IMG/VR virus record: IMGVR_UViG_3300020470_000119
Location: 1-31,693 of that record
Origin: a virus
DNA length: 31,693 nt
Strand: one strand, 5' to 3'
This document shows, piece after piece, positions 1 to 7,063 of this stretch; the first letter of the stretch is position 1, and every line of letters begins with the position of its first letter. Made by a program: the position numbers and the translations under genes. The notes under the pieces were generated by a model. That model saw nothing but the letters and a program-made list of their open reading frames with translations. It searched no databases and was not told the origin of the DNA.

Positions 1-587
1 AACTCAGAACTATCATAGTTCCAGAAACCTGCTACCTTCTTAATCTTAACCTTAAAGTCTGCACCTTGCCAGAAATCGAATGGGTTGATAGGTGTCTCAT
101 CCTCGAATTCTGGTTGCATTGCACCCATGATCTTATCAAAGATCTTCTTACCAAACTTGTACAAGAATACCTGACCTTCATTAGAAGGATTAGCAGGATC
201 TTTTACAACATAGATGTTAGCATAGTAAGAAAGCTTACGCTTTTGATTACGAGCAATCTGCTTATCAGATTCAATACCACTGTTCCAAAGACTAGTGTTA
301 AACTCTGAGCAAGGATCTTTTTGATTTACTGTAGTTAGTGAATTCTCAATGTACCATCCACCTGGTCCTTGAAAAGCATGAGAGTATAGTTTTACCCAAG
401 GAAGATCTTCTCCATCAGGTGCTGGTAGAAAACGAATTACTGCGTATCCGTTACCTGCTTTATCAACTTCTGGTTTCCAGAGACGGTCATCTCCTTTATT
501 TGCTGAATTGGTTTTTTCAACCTCTTTAACAAGTTTAGCAGTTAGACTGCCAAGAGACGATTGTTTTTTAAGTGATGCGAAAGACAT
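1..587 (-). CDS. 32: gp32 single-stranded DNA-binding protein (partial, C-terminus off window)
   Basis: This open frame runs from the ATG at 587 off the left edge, giving the first ~195 residues. It begins MSFASLKKQSSLGSL and contains LPWVKLYSHAF, EFNTSLWNSG and ANIYVVKDPANPSNEG, which match the OB-fold core of T4-type gp32. The protein coats ssDNA during replication, recombination and repair and organises the replisome. T4 gp32 binds zinc through one His and three Cys. Here His70 is present, but Trp78 sits where the first Cys would be and only Cys93 is visible, so the zinc site looks degraded. A consensus sigma70 promoter lies just upstream, the leader has no Shine-Dalgarno sequence, and its 8-base repeats may be an autoregulatory site. 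Identity is near certain. Confidence 0.95.
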   Translation of the reverse strand, partial: MSFASLKKQSSLGSLTAKLVKEVEKTNSANKGDDRLWKPEVDKAGNGYAVIRFLPAPDGEDLPWVKLYSHAFQGPGGWYIENSLTTVNQKDPCSEFNTSLWNSGIESDKQIARNQKRKLSYYANIYVVKDPANPSNEGQVFLYKFGKKIFDKIMGAMQPEFEDETPINPFDFWQGADFKVKIKKVAGFWNYDSSE

Positions 588-656
588 AGATTTGGCCTGT
601 GTAATTGGATTTGGCTTGTGTGAGTCTATTATAAGCCGCTCATACTGCTTTGTCAA
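588..656 (-). promoter_or_regulatory. Consensus sigma70 promoter and leader of gp32
   Basis: On the minus strand TTGACA (656-651) is followed by a 17-base spacer and TATAAT (633-628), a perfect sigma70 match, so host RNA polymerase could use it early. The -35 box lies around the end of the upstream DUF1825 gene, whose stop is at 642-640. The ~35-base leader to the ATG at 587 is poor in G, has no Shine-Dalgarno, and carries GCCAAATC twice (615-608 and 596-589, period 19). T4 gp32 represses its own translation by binding an unstructured leader, so these repeats may serve that role; this last point is inference. Confidence 0.85.
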
Positions 657-978
657 TACCCTTACGGACATTATCGAGAGTTTTTCTCATGTTGGAAAAC
701 AAGAGATTACAATCGACATCCTTAGGGAACCCCATTACTATAGCAGATTTCCGAACATTGTCAGCCATCTCCTTAGCACGAGGATCATCAGAGAGCTTCA
801 TACGAGTATAGAGAACCTGCTGTTTTTCAAGCAAATCATCCAACATTTCTAAATGCTCTAGTTGCTCATCACGAGGAAGTGTGGGGAATTTAAACACTTG
901 TGAATAAATTTCCTCTTGCATCTCATTAATTGTTTCCATCTCGTCTTGAACGAATTCGGAATCGAAAAAATCAGACAT
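640..978 (-). CDS. DUF1825 family protein
   Basis: The 112-residue protein begins MSDFFDSEFVQDEM and matches DUF1825, a small, mainly alpha-helical family found in nearly all cyanobacteria and in T4-like cyanophages; its function is unknown. Conserved-looking stretches are EEIYSQVFKFPTLPRDEQLEH, LLEKQQVLYTRMKLSDDP and MGFPKD. The start at 978 was chosen over an in-frame ATG at 1011 because the family begins at M-S-D-F-F and AGAGGA lies just upstream of it. A late promoter (1005-999) falls between the two ATGs, which makes the longer form unlikely to be made from that transcript. It is the nearest gene upstream of gp32. No enzyme motif is visible, and late expression would fit a virion or transcription-associated role. 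Confidence 0.85.
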   Translation of the reverse strand: MSDFFDSEFVQDEMETINEMQEEIYSQVFKFPTLPRDEQLEHLEMLDDLLEKQQVLYTRMKLSDDPRAKEMADNVRKSAIVMGFPKDVDCNLLFSNMRKTLDNVRKGIDKAV

Positions 979-998
979 AAATCCTCTCTGAACACCTT

Positions 999-1015
999 TA
1001 TTTATCTGCATTATA
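999..1015 (-). promoter_or_regulatory. Late promoter ATAAATA (plus possible -10 TATAAT)
   Basis: On the minus strand ATAAATA (1005-999) matches the T4-type late promoter core (TATAAATA), about 20 bases before the DUF1825 start. Directly upstream is TATAAT (1015-1010), which includes the stop codon of the preceding gene but has no good -35 box. The site may be a tandem middle/late promoter. Confidence 0.6.
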
Positions 1016-1607
1016 CCACAAATTTGATATTAAAACTTACGCTTACCCGATCATTATCAGTAGTATTAGGTTCGGTATTATGCATCAACATTGATGGCCA
1101 AAGTCCTATTACACCTTGCTCTAATAGCAATGATGAAATAGAATTAGATACCTGTCCTATCACATAATTAGACCCGAATTGCCTAAGATAATTTGGAAAC
1201 ATTATATTACCATCTTTACCATTAGTTTTGTAATAATATACTCCAGAGATATCACATAAGTTATGATCATGTAAATGTGCATACTTACCTTTTGTAGTTC
1301 TAGTCAACCACGATTCTGTAATAACATACTCTTTAGATTTTGCACCAAGATCATTAAGGTACTGTATTACACTAGAATTAATAAAAGATAGCATATGATT
1401 ACACTTTCTTTCTGATAGAATACAGTCACCAAATATTTCCCCACTTTTACCCACACTCAGATCATTAGTATCATCTGTCCAATTAGGATTTTGACGAAAC
1501 TCTAAATCATCATAAATGCTAGATAGTTCTTTCTGAATATTTTTATATTCATCACCAACTGCTTTTCCAGAATATACTGGTATAGGAAACCAAGGATGAG
1601 TACTCAT
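1011..1607 (-). CDS. 2OG-Fe(II) oxygenase-like protein (TIGR02466 type)
   Basis: The 198-residue protein has the double-stranded beta-helix signature of the putative 2-oxoglutarate/Fe(II) oxygenases common in cyanophages: H111-L-H113 followed by SGVYYYK, then PSMLMH with H176 as distal ligand, and R187 in DRVSVSFNI for 2OG binding. The usual H-x-D is H-x-H here, as in related TIGR02466-like proteins. Such enzymes hydroxylate an unactivated carbon using 2OG and O2; the substrate is unknown. Its ATG overlaps the stop of the next upstream oxygenase gene (1604-1607, ATGA), which suggests coupled translation of two different 2OG-type proteins. Family assignment is good; activity is not shown. Confidence 0.8.
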   Translation of the reverse strand: MSTHPWFPIPVYSGKAVGDEYKNIQKELSSIYDDLEFRQNPNWTDDTNDLSVGKSGEIFGDCILSERKCNHMLSFINSSVIQYLNDLGAKSKEYVITESWLTRTTKGKYAHLHDHNLCDISGVYYYKTNGKDGNIMFPNYLRQFGSNYVIGQVSNSISSLLLEQGVIGLWPSMLMHNTEPNTTDNDRVSVSFNIKFVV

Positions 1608-2161
1608 GGAAGTATAGTAGAAACCAAAATAACTCTTCTCTTCTTTAAAGGATTCTGCATAAAATGCTTACCGCTAAACAAAACCACATCATCTTCTATT
1701 GGATCATACCCCTCATACTTAGAAGTCTCTTCGTTTTTAACATAAGTTTTGCCACCAGCATCTGTCAAGTATATTATTATATTGCCATGAGGGTAACTAT
1801 GATCTATATGTGGTAATGTATTATAAATTTCCTTCTCAGGATGAACACAATTAAGTGATATCCTAAGATAACTTGACATCTTAATATTATTAAAATCTAA
1901 TATCTCATTTAATACTTCAATAACTCTATGAGCTTCTTCAGAATCAGAATGCTCTAATCTAGGATAACGAAACTCATTCTCTGGTCTCTTTAATATTGTT
2001 CTAGTATAAAAAGGTAAATTTTTCTGCTCACCTTCAATCTCTGTTGGATCTTCGTAATTAGGAGTTGCCGATGGAATATATGACCACAAGCATTCAGACC
2101 CAGTAGCCCATTTCTTAAAATTTAAATAATTAATAGTCTCTGGATTCCGAAGTCTTTTCAT
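1604..2161 (-). CDS. 2OG-Fe(II) oxygenase (prolyl-hydroxylase-like fold)
   Basis: The 185-residue protein has a canonical facial triad: H118-I-D120 in the segment LPHIDHSYPHGN, H166 in LFSGKHFMQN, and a 2OG-binding arginine at 175 or 176 in KKRRVILVSTIL. The spacing fits the prolyl-4-hydroxylase/2OG-FeII_Oxy superfamily. It differs from its neighbour at 1011-1607 by keeping the classic Asp ligand. The gene overlaps gp33 upstream by ATGA (2158-2161) and the next oxygenase downstream by ATGA, so the three appear translationally coupled. The substrate is unknown; protein, nucleic acid or sugar hydroxylation are all possible. Confidence 0.8.
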   Translation of the reverse strand: MKRLRNPETINYLNFKKWATGSECLWSYIPSATPNYEDPTEIEGEQKNLPFYTRTILKRPENEFRYPRLEHSDSEEAHRVIEVLNEILDFNNIKMSSYLRISLNCVHPEKEIYNTLPHIDHSYPHGNIIIYLTDAGGKTYVKNEETSKYEGYDPIEDDVVLFSGKHFMQNPLKKRRVILVSTILP

Positions 2162-2412
2162 AATGGCAATTTAGCACGAGTAGTTTTCTTCATGAAATTT
2201 AACTGTTGTGCATCACACTTAAGTTTTTCCTTTAAAGGTTTAGAAATTAACTTAGTAATAGAATCAATCTCGATGTTATTTTCTTCACAATAAAGAACAA
2301 TAGCATCAATATAATTAAGTTTTTCCTTTTTGACAAGATTTTCAATTTCCACTGCAAATTTAGCAGGGTTCATAAACTTTTTGCCTAAGGCTGCTGTAAA
2401 TTCATTTTCCAT
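2158..2412 (-). CDS. 33: gp33 late-transcription co-activator
   Basis: The 84-residue protein resembles T4 gp33, which bridges host RNA polymerase and the gp45 sliding clamp to activate sigma-gp55-dependent late promoters. The stretch KLNYIDAIVLYCEENNIEI, followed by KPLKEKLKCDAQQLNF, aligns with the T4 helices around GMSYLEATTAFLEENSI. It ends KKTTRAKLPL, a basic-hydrophobic tail like the clamp-binding C-terminus. The start overlaps the end of the exonuclease gene by 11 bases; M14 (2373) is an alternative start. The many late-promoter boxes in this window are its expected targets. Confidence 0.85.
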   Translation of the reverse strand: MENEFTAALGKKFMNPAKFAVEIENLVKKEKLNYIDAIVLYCEENNIEIDSITKLISKPLKEKLKCDAQQLNFMKKTTRAKLPL

Positions 2413-3079
2413 GTAGTTGTAATTGGGTGGTTAGGAAGTTTTCAATGTAAGTAACAAGTAATCTCATATATTTCAACTTATCATACTCTTCATAAACTAC
2501 ACATTCACCGTCTTCACATGCCATAATAATGACCAGTTTCTTAACAGCAATACCTGTTAGTTCATAATACATACATGCATATGCTGCTGCCTGTACAAAG
2601 TATCCTTCAATCCACTCTCGTGGTTTAGGTGCTTTAGAAGTCTTAAAGTCAATGACTGCTAATTCACCATTATACTCTGCTATACAGTCAACAGTACCAG
2701 CAACACCTAACTCTTTACTATAAAGAGATCCTTCTAGAGAATGAATATTATCAATATTATTAAGAGTAGGTTTAGCTATCTTAAATAACATGTCTCCCAT
2801 AGGTGCAACCTTAGGAAGATCTTCATTCAATAGATAATGCTCTGTCATGGTATGCATGTCGGTTCCACGAGCAGTTGCTTTACGAGTAATCTCGTTAGCT
2901 TTCTCCTCACCGACTTTTTTTCTCCACTTAGCAAACTTTTCTCTACTCCAGTGAGAAGTCACTGAAGTGATTGATACTAATTTTAAAAATTCATCCTCAT
3001 TGGGAACTTTATAAAATCTAACACCATCAATAGTTTCTCTCTCTAATAGAGGGAGATTCGCTGATACATGATTAAACAT
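2402..3079 (-). CDS. RecB/PD-(D/E)XK-type exonuclease
   Basis: The 225-residue protein has the motifs of RecB-like PD-(D/E)XK nucleases: GVAGTVD with D131, VIDFKTS with D144-x-K146, and a QxxxY-like motif around YFVQAAAYA (Q163). The N-terminal half contains RGTDMHTMTEHYL, a helix typical of this group (compare MGME1 and Cas4/AddB-type nucleases). It is probably a DNA exonuclease for recombination or recycling of host DNA. It sits between gp33 and phoH, a common cyanophage arrangement, and its stop overlaps the gp33 start. The stop of phoH and this ATG share one base (TAATG). Confidence 0.85.
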   Translation of the reverse strand: MFNHVSANLPLLERETIDGVRFYKVPNEDEFLKLVSITSVTSHWSREKFAKWRKKVGEEKANEITRKATARGTDMHTMTEHYLLNEDLPKVAPMGDMLFKIAKPTLNNIDNIHSLEGSLYSKELGVAGTVDCIAEYNGELAVIDFKTSKAPKPREWIEGYFVQAAAYACMYYELTGIAVKKLVIIMACEDGECVVYEEYDKLKYMRLLVTYIENFLTTQLQLHGK

Positions 3080-3834
3080 TACATAGACATTGCGTGTTTG
3101 GTAGTTAGATACTCTTTACACAATCCAGAACGAACTATATCTTCAAGACCGAATTCGATACATGAAAATGATTCCATCTGTTGCAAGATTCTCATAAAGT
3201 CAATGATACCATTTCTTTCTTTATCTCTGGTAAGGTCACTTTGAGTAGCATCACCACAGAACATGATTTTGGTATCTTCTCCAACTCTTGTTATTATACT
3301 ATCTAATTCATGAAAATTCAAGTTTTGGCATTCATCGACTATTACAATAGCATTATCAAGAGTAGTACCTCTTATAAAAGATGTACTCCAGAAAGAAATT
3401 GTCTCCTGAGTCTTTAAATTACCATATAACATCTCAAAGTCTGCATCGGTAGACATCTCGAACATGTATTTCACCATGTTCTTATAAGGTATCTGATATA
3501 ATGCAGATTTATCTTCATGATCACCAGGAAGAAAACCAATCTCACGAGTGCTTACAAGAGATCTAACCATATAGATCTTCTGATAAGGTGTCGTATGATC
3601 TAACACTTCTTTAAGGGCATTATAGAGTGCGATAAAGGTCTTACCTGTACCTGCACAACCATATGCGAAAATGTGTTTGTTATTCTTATATTCTTCAAAG
3701 AATTTTGTCTGGTTATCTGTTAGAGGTTGAATGTCAACCAAAAAATCACTATTAATTGGTTTTTTTCTTCTCATCTGTTTGGCAGTCATGCCAATACCAG
3801 TGACAACTGAAGCAGTTTTTCTTTTGCGTGGCAT
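3079..3834 (-). CDS. phoH: PhoH-like ATPase
   Basis: The 251-residue protein is a single-domain PhoH P-loop ATPase. Walker A is GCAGTGKT (59-66), Walker B and the following residues are IVIVDECQN (D167, E168), and a CGDATQSD segment (193-200) resembles the helicase-like sensor motif. The N-terminus (MPRKRKTASVV) is basic and could bind nucleic acid. phoH is one of the most widespread cyanophage genes. Its link to phosphate stress in hosts is uncertain, and RNA-related ATPase or helicase activity has been proposed for the family. The gene ends one base into the exonuclease start. Confidence 0.95.
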   Translation of the reverse strand: MPRKRKTASVVTGIGMTAKQMRRKKPINSDFLVDIQPLTDNQTKFFEEYKNNKHIFAYGCAGTGKTFIALYNALKEVLDHTTPYQKIYMVRSLVSTREIGFLPGDHEDKSALYQIPYKNMVKYMFEMSTDADFEMLYGNLKTQETISFWSTSFIRGTTLDNAIVIVDECQNLNFHELDSIITRVGEDTKIMFCGDATQSDLTRDKERNGIIDFMRILQQMESFSCIEFGLEDIVRSGLCKEYLTTKHAMSM

Positions 3835-3835
3835 A

Positions 3836-4090
3836 CTAATCGAGAGTTAGTTTTTGGCGATTTTGACCTGTTTTTTGAGCTCTTCCTAAGACCTCATTCC
3901 AACCAGGTTTGGATTTTCTAAGTTTGTCTTTCCACTCACCAACTTCACCCACACCAGGCATTGTTGATGGATCAGACCAGTCTCTCTGCCAATCGGGATT
4001 ATCTTCGCACCACTTAGACCATTGTGTGATGCTCATTGCGACTTCTTTCTGCTCGCCAGTCTCTTTGTGTATTACAGGATAAGTAGCCAT
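3836..4090 (-). CDS. Conserved cyanophage small protein (FmdB-like N-terminus, no zinc cysteines)
   Basis: The 84-residue protein is hydrophilic and Trp-rich. It begins MATYPVIHKETGEQKEV, resembling the start of FmdB-type proteins, then has ITQWSKWCEDNPDWQRDW and PGVGEVGEWKDKL. The CxxC zinc ribbon of true FmdB proteins is absent, so that link is tentative. A CTAAATA late-promoter box sits 23 bases upstream of the ATG, so expression with virion genes is likely. No enzymatic motif is seen. The family is conserved beside phoH in cyanophages as far as I recall; function unknown. Confidence 0.75.
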   Translation of the reverse strand: MATYPVIHKETGEQKEVAMSITQWSKWCEDNPDWQRDWSDPSTMPGVGEVGEWKDKLRKSKPGWNEVLGRAQKTGQNRQKLTLD

Positions 4091-4112
4091 AAAAGTTTAC
4101 AAAGGGTAGTGT

Positions 4113-4119
4113 TATTTAG
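4113..4119 (-). promoter_or_regulatory. Late promoter CTAAATA
   Basis: Minus-strand CTAAATA at 4119-4113 matches the late-promoter form reported for T4-like cyanophages. It overlaps the TAA stop of the upstream oxygenase (4118-4116) and precedes the 84-codon gene starting at 4090. Confidence 0.6.
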
Positions 4120-4787
4120 AGGGGGACTAATTCCTTCCGATCATTTCTCCATTTCTTAGCACTATAAAAAGTATCTAAGTCCTCTAATGGAGTGTCTTCT
4201 GGAACAAAATCAAAAGCAATAGTAATTCTTTCAGAATCACCTTGATGTACGCTTGTATCGTGAGGAACCCATGTTGGAAATATGGTCATTTGACCCTCAA
4301 AGTTAGGTGTAGGATATTCACCAACAATATATGGATGATAATAATTGGTTGAAGTATCTTCACACTGAACAGTAAGATGTCCACTAAGATATGAACTACG
4401 CTTACTCGAATGAAAATGTCTTGGAAGACTAGATCCTTTATGCATTATATTTGTCCAACATTTAATGTCTATCTTTTTATCAAACTTCCCAATAGTAGCA
4501 TTAACATATTCATTATGAAAATCTCTAATTTCCTTATGTAATTGCTTACATAATGGATGATCAACTTTTAATATATTTTTATTCTTAAATCTTAAAGATC
4601 CAGCAAGAGGTGCTTGTTCAACTCCAGGGAAAAAGAAATGATCTATAGTACCATCTAAAATTATCTTAGCTAATCCTTTTACATCAAGATCAGTTTTCTT
4701 TTCTGCAATAATATAATCCCAAGTAGGAGCATAAGGAGTTGTAATCCTATCATTGGTAAATCTATGCACTTTAATTTTATCTGTCAT
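4116..4787 (-). CDS. 2OG-Fe(II) oxygenase-like protein, tandem paralog 1 of 3
   Basis: The 223-residue protein is one of three adjacent paralogs. The shared plan is an N-terminal [FY]AP[TS]WDYII motif, a Cys-Trp segment (IKCWTNIM), the metal motif H124-F-H126, SYLSGHL, the conserved CEDTSTNYYHPY, then GQMTIFPTWVPH with H176 and SERITIAFD with R187. This fits the TIGR02466-like 2OG oxygenase fold with HxH in place of HxD. The substrate is unknown. The ATG overlaps the stop of paralog 2 (ATGA, 4784-4787). It is the last gene of the array, and its stop lies in a late promoter for the next gene. Confidence 0.8.
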   Translation of the reverse strand: MTDKIKVHRFTNDRITTPYAPTWDYIIAEKKTDLDVKGLAKIILDGTIDHFFFPGVEQAPLAGSLRFKNKNILKVDHPLCKQLHKEIRDFHNEYVNATIGKFDKKIDIKCWTNIMHKGSSLPRHFHSSKRSSYLSGHLTVQCEDTSTNYYHPYIVGEYPTPNFEGQMTIFPTWVPHDTSVHQGDSERITIAFDFVPEDTPLEDLDTFYSAKKWRNDRKELVPL

Positions 4788-5497
4788 AATGCAATCAAAT
4801 TATCTTCCAATGGATCTTTACCAAATCCATGTTTAAACTGTTTTTCATTATCACAAACTATATCAAAAGCAATAGTAATTCTTTCACTATCTCCTTCATG
4901 CTTATCAGTATCATGAGGAAGCCATGTTGGAAATATGGTCATTTGACCTGGATTATTCTCTATAGGATATGGATTACCAGTATATGTGTGATAATAGTTA
5001 GTAGAAGTATTCTCACATTGAACACAAAAATGACCACTCAAATATGTCCAAGGATGACTTGAATGTGCGTGTTTTTTAATCTTATCACCTTTACGCATTA
5101 CATTCGCCCAACACCTGATTTTCAATAAACCAGATAAACTCTTATACTTCCTTTTTTTCTGTCCTATAGTACCATATAAGTACTCATTATGAAATATGCT
5201 AATATTTTCATAAAGTTGTTTGCATATTGGGTAATCCCATTCCAATAAATTATAAAAACTATATCTAGAAGTTAAACTATCTTTTCCTAATCCAGTTGAT
5301 CCATCACTATAATTAGTATACTCAAAAGACCCATCTGGATACTGTTCAAGTAGTTTTTTCTCTTGTTCTAAAATTACTTTAGCAAGTTCATTTGTATCAA
5401 TATCAGTTTGTTTACAACCAATAATATAATCCCAAGTAGGAGCAAAAGGTGTCTCAGGATCTTGTGATTGAAATGTATGTAATGCTATTTCACTCAT
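4784..5497 (-). CDS. 2OG-Fe(II) oxygenase-like protein, tandem paralog 2 of 3
   Basis: The 237-residue protein has the same plan as its neighbours: FAPTWDYII, IRCWANVMRKGD, H143-A-H145, TYLSGHFCVQCENTSTNYYH, GQMTIFPTWLPH with H195, and SERITIAFD with R206. It is the longest copy, with an extra polar stretch around residues 50-85 (YPDGSFEYTNYSDGSTGLG). It overlaps both neighbours by ATGA (5494-5497 and 4784-4787), so all three copies are probably made from one message. Metal and 2OG residues are intact, so it is unlikely to be a decaying duplicate. Substrate unknown. Confidence 0.8.
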   Translation of the reverse strand: MSEIALHTFQSQDPETPFAPTWDYIIGCKQTDIDTNELAKVILEQEKKLLEQYPDGSFEYTNYSDGSTGLGKDSLTSRYSFYNLLEWDYPICKQLYENISIFHNEYLYGTIGQKKRKYKSLSGLLKIRCWANVMRKGDKIKKHAHSSHPWTYLSGHFCVQCENTSTNYYHTYTGNPYPIENNPGQMTIFPTWLPHDTDKHEGDSERITIAFDIVCDNEKQFKHGFGKDPLEDNLIAL

Positions 5498-6120
5498 AAT
5501 CTTAAATCAATTAACTCATTTGAATGTTCCAAAGATGATAATGGACTATCTTTCAGATATATATCAAACGCAATAATAATCCTCTCAGAATCACCCTCAT
5601 GCTTACTTGTATCATGAGGAAGCCAAGAAGGAAATAAGTGCATATGACCCGATTCATTATCTATAGGGTACATCTCATTGTTATCATATGGGTGAAAATA
5701 GTTTGTTGAGGTGTTTTCACACTTAATACTAAAATTTCCGCTAAGATAAGAATGAGGTGCATTACCATGATGATGCTTAGATAACTTATCACCCTTAGTC
5801 ATCACATTTGCCCAACACCTAATCTTGAGTCCATCTAAGCGAGGACTTCTTGTACCACGAACATATTCATCATGAAATTCTATTATCTCCTTATGTAATT
5901 TCTTACATACTGGATAATCCCATTTTAATACATTAAAAAAATAAGACTTACAATTAGGAGCAGTTGTAATTTCATATTCTGGACTTGCTTTCTCTAAAAT
6001 CAATCTAGAGAGTTCATCCAAATCAACATCAATCTCCTTCTCAGCTATAATATAATCCCAAGAAGGAGCAAAAGGTGATACTGTAAGTGCAGATTTAAAT
6101 TGATGTACCTTAACTACCAT
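5494..6120 (-). CDS. 2OG-Fe(II) oxygenase-like protein, tandem paralog 3 of 3
   Basis: The 208-residue protein is the first-translated member of the tandem triplet. It has FAPSWDYII, IRCWANVMTKGD, H116-H-H118, SYLSGNFSIKCENTSTNYFHPY, GHMHLFPSWLPH with H169, and SERIIIAFD with R180. It starts inside the last codons of thyX (7-base overlap at 6114-6120) and overlaps paralog 2 by ATGA. The invariant CENTSTNYYH-type block between the metal sites is the best marker of this subfamily and may shape the substrate pocket. Function beyond the fold is unknown. Confidence 0.8.
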   Translation of the reverse strand: MVVKVHQFKSALTVSPFAPSWDYIIAEKEIDVDLDELSRLILEKASPEYEITTAPNCKSYFFNVLKWDYPVCKKLHKEIIEFHDEYVRGTRSPRLDGLKIRCWANVMTKGDKLSKHHHGNAPHSYLSGNFSIKCENTSTNYFHPYDNNEMYPIDNESGHMHLFPSWLPHDTSKHEGDSERIIIAFDIYLKDSPLSSLEHSNELIDLRL

Positions 6121-6743
6121 CCTAATGCCTCAGAAACCGTAGGAAGTTGTTCCTTAAAGATTTCTCTACACTGCTCTGCAATTTCCATATGCTCTTTTTG
6201 AGTACCATGAGCAGATCTAAGATCAATATAATGTATCCATGACCTCACACTACCACTCATATAGAGTCTAGTAGGTGTTGCTAGTGGCAATACAAATCTT
6301 GCACACTCCTTAGCAATACCTTGTCGGATAAGTTCATTATACAAATCCTTTGATGATGCAAAATGCCTAGCAATAGTAAGTTCTAGTTCCTTCTGCTTTT
6401 CCTCTGGAATATCATCAATTGAATTTTGACGATTACTCTTATCTTGCCTACGAAGTTCAGGCAATGGAATAGCTCCCAAAAGAGTGGTATCAGCATACCT
6501 TTGGGAGAATTCTTGGAAAGTAAATGATCTATGACGCAATATTTGAGCAGCAAGACCTCTAGTGGTCTCGATCTCTAATGTCATAAATGCCTGTTCAAAT
6601 ATAGACCAATGCTGATGCTTAATACAATAGGCAAGCAATTTAGCATAATTTGGATTATCCTGATTTTTGGGATTTGATACCCTAGCGATATACGCTATTT
6701 GTTCTTCAGGATTCGGTGTTATCTGAATCAGTTTTACAGTCAT
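6114..6743 (-). CDS. thyX: Flavin-dependent thymidylate synthase ThyX
   Basis: The 209-residue protein carries the ThyX signature RHR-X7-S as RHRSFTFQEFS (70-80), followed by QRY. ThyX makes dTMP from dUMP using methylenetetrahydrofolate, FAD and NADPH, and raises the nucleotide supply for phage DNA. The C-terminal region RLYMSGSVRSWIHYIDLR (about 158-175), followed by HGTQKEH, is also typical and includes active-site Arg residues. The ATG at 6743 overlaps the end of the small upstream gene by 38 bases, and the 3' end overlaps the oxygenase triplet. ThyX is common in cyanophages. Confidence 0.96.
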   Translation of the reverse strand: MTVKLIQITPNPEEQIAYIARVSNPKNQDNPNYAKLLAYCIKHQHWSIFEQAFMTLEIETTRGLAAQILRHRSFTFQEFSQRYADTTLLGAIPLPELRRQDKSNRQNSIDDIPEEKQKELELTIARHFASSKDLYNELIRQGIAKECARFVLPLATPTRLYMSGSVRSWIHYIDLRSAHGTQKEHMEIAEQCREIFKEQLPTVSEALGW

Positions 6744-6888
6744 TTTGTAGTTTTCTAAGTTGTTTCAATTTAAGTTTTGCTTTAGCCTCTCGTTTTGCCC
6801 GACGCATATAACGAAGTTCTTCTTCATTATACATCTCAGGGTGTTTCAGGGCTTTTTTCACCAACTTGATCGTTTCCTTTAGTCGCAT
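6706..6888 (-). CDS. Small highly basic conserved cyanophage protein
   Basis: The 60-residue protein begins MRLKETIKLVKKALKHPEMYNE, followed by EELRYMRRAKREAKAKLKLKQL: a Lys/Arg-rich, probably all-helical protein with an acidic tail (DCKTDSDNTES). I recall close relatives in other cyanophages with the pattern KKALK.P..Y..EEL.YM.R, which supports a real gene. It overlaps thyX by 38 bases and the upstream gene by 53 bases, so the layout is unusually compressed. A nucleic-acid or ribosome contact is plausible from charge alone; function is unknown. Confidence 0.7.
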   Translation of the reverse strand: MRLKETIKLVKKALKHPEMYNEEELRYMRRAKREAKAKLKLKQLRKLQNDCKTDSDNTES

Positions 6889-7063
6889 AATACGCTTTAA
6901 AATAACCTGCTAGTCCGTTCGTTGTAACCTGCTTACTACACCAATCGTCTGCACATTCGTAAATGGCACGATTTGAGTAGGTACTATTACCGTATTTAGA
7001 CAGCAAGATCTTAAGTACTGCTTGTCGTAGCTTCAGTTTTTCGTCATCAATCGGGGTAGCCAT
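6836..7063 (-). CDS. Conserved cyanophage hypothetical protein
   Basis: The 75-residue protein begins MATPIDDEKLKLRQAVLKIL and continues SKYGNSTYSNRAIYECADDW, a pattern I recall as conserved in cyanophages. The start is ambiguous: four consecutive ATGs (7072, 7069, 7066, 7063) and an upstream ATG (7090) are in frame. I chose 7063 because family members begin M-A-T-P. The repeated GATGATGATG also encodes an Asp run at the end of the overlapping 52-codon gene upstream. It is probably soluble; no domain recognised. Confidence 0.75.
   Translation of the reverse strand: MATPIDDEKLKLRQAVLKILLSKYGNSTYSNRAIYECADDWCSKQVTTNGLAGYFKAYYATKGNDQVGEKSPETP

Noticed and set aside
640-1011. Longer start for DUF1825 (ATG at 1011)
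   Set aside because: The extra 11 residues include the late promoter and are not part of the family; ATG at 978 has AGAGGA before it.
508-1167. Plus-strand frames opposite gp32 and DUF1825
   Set aside because: They oppose identified genes and cross the gp32 promoter; no start signals.
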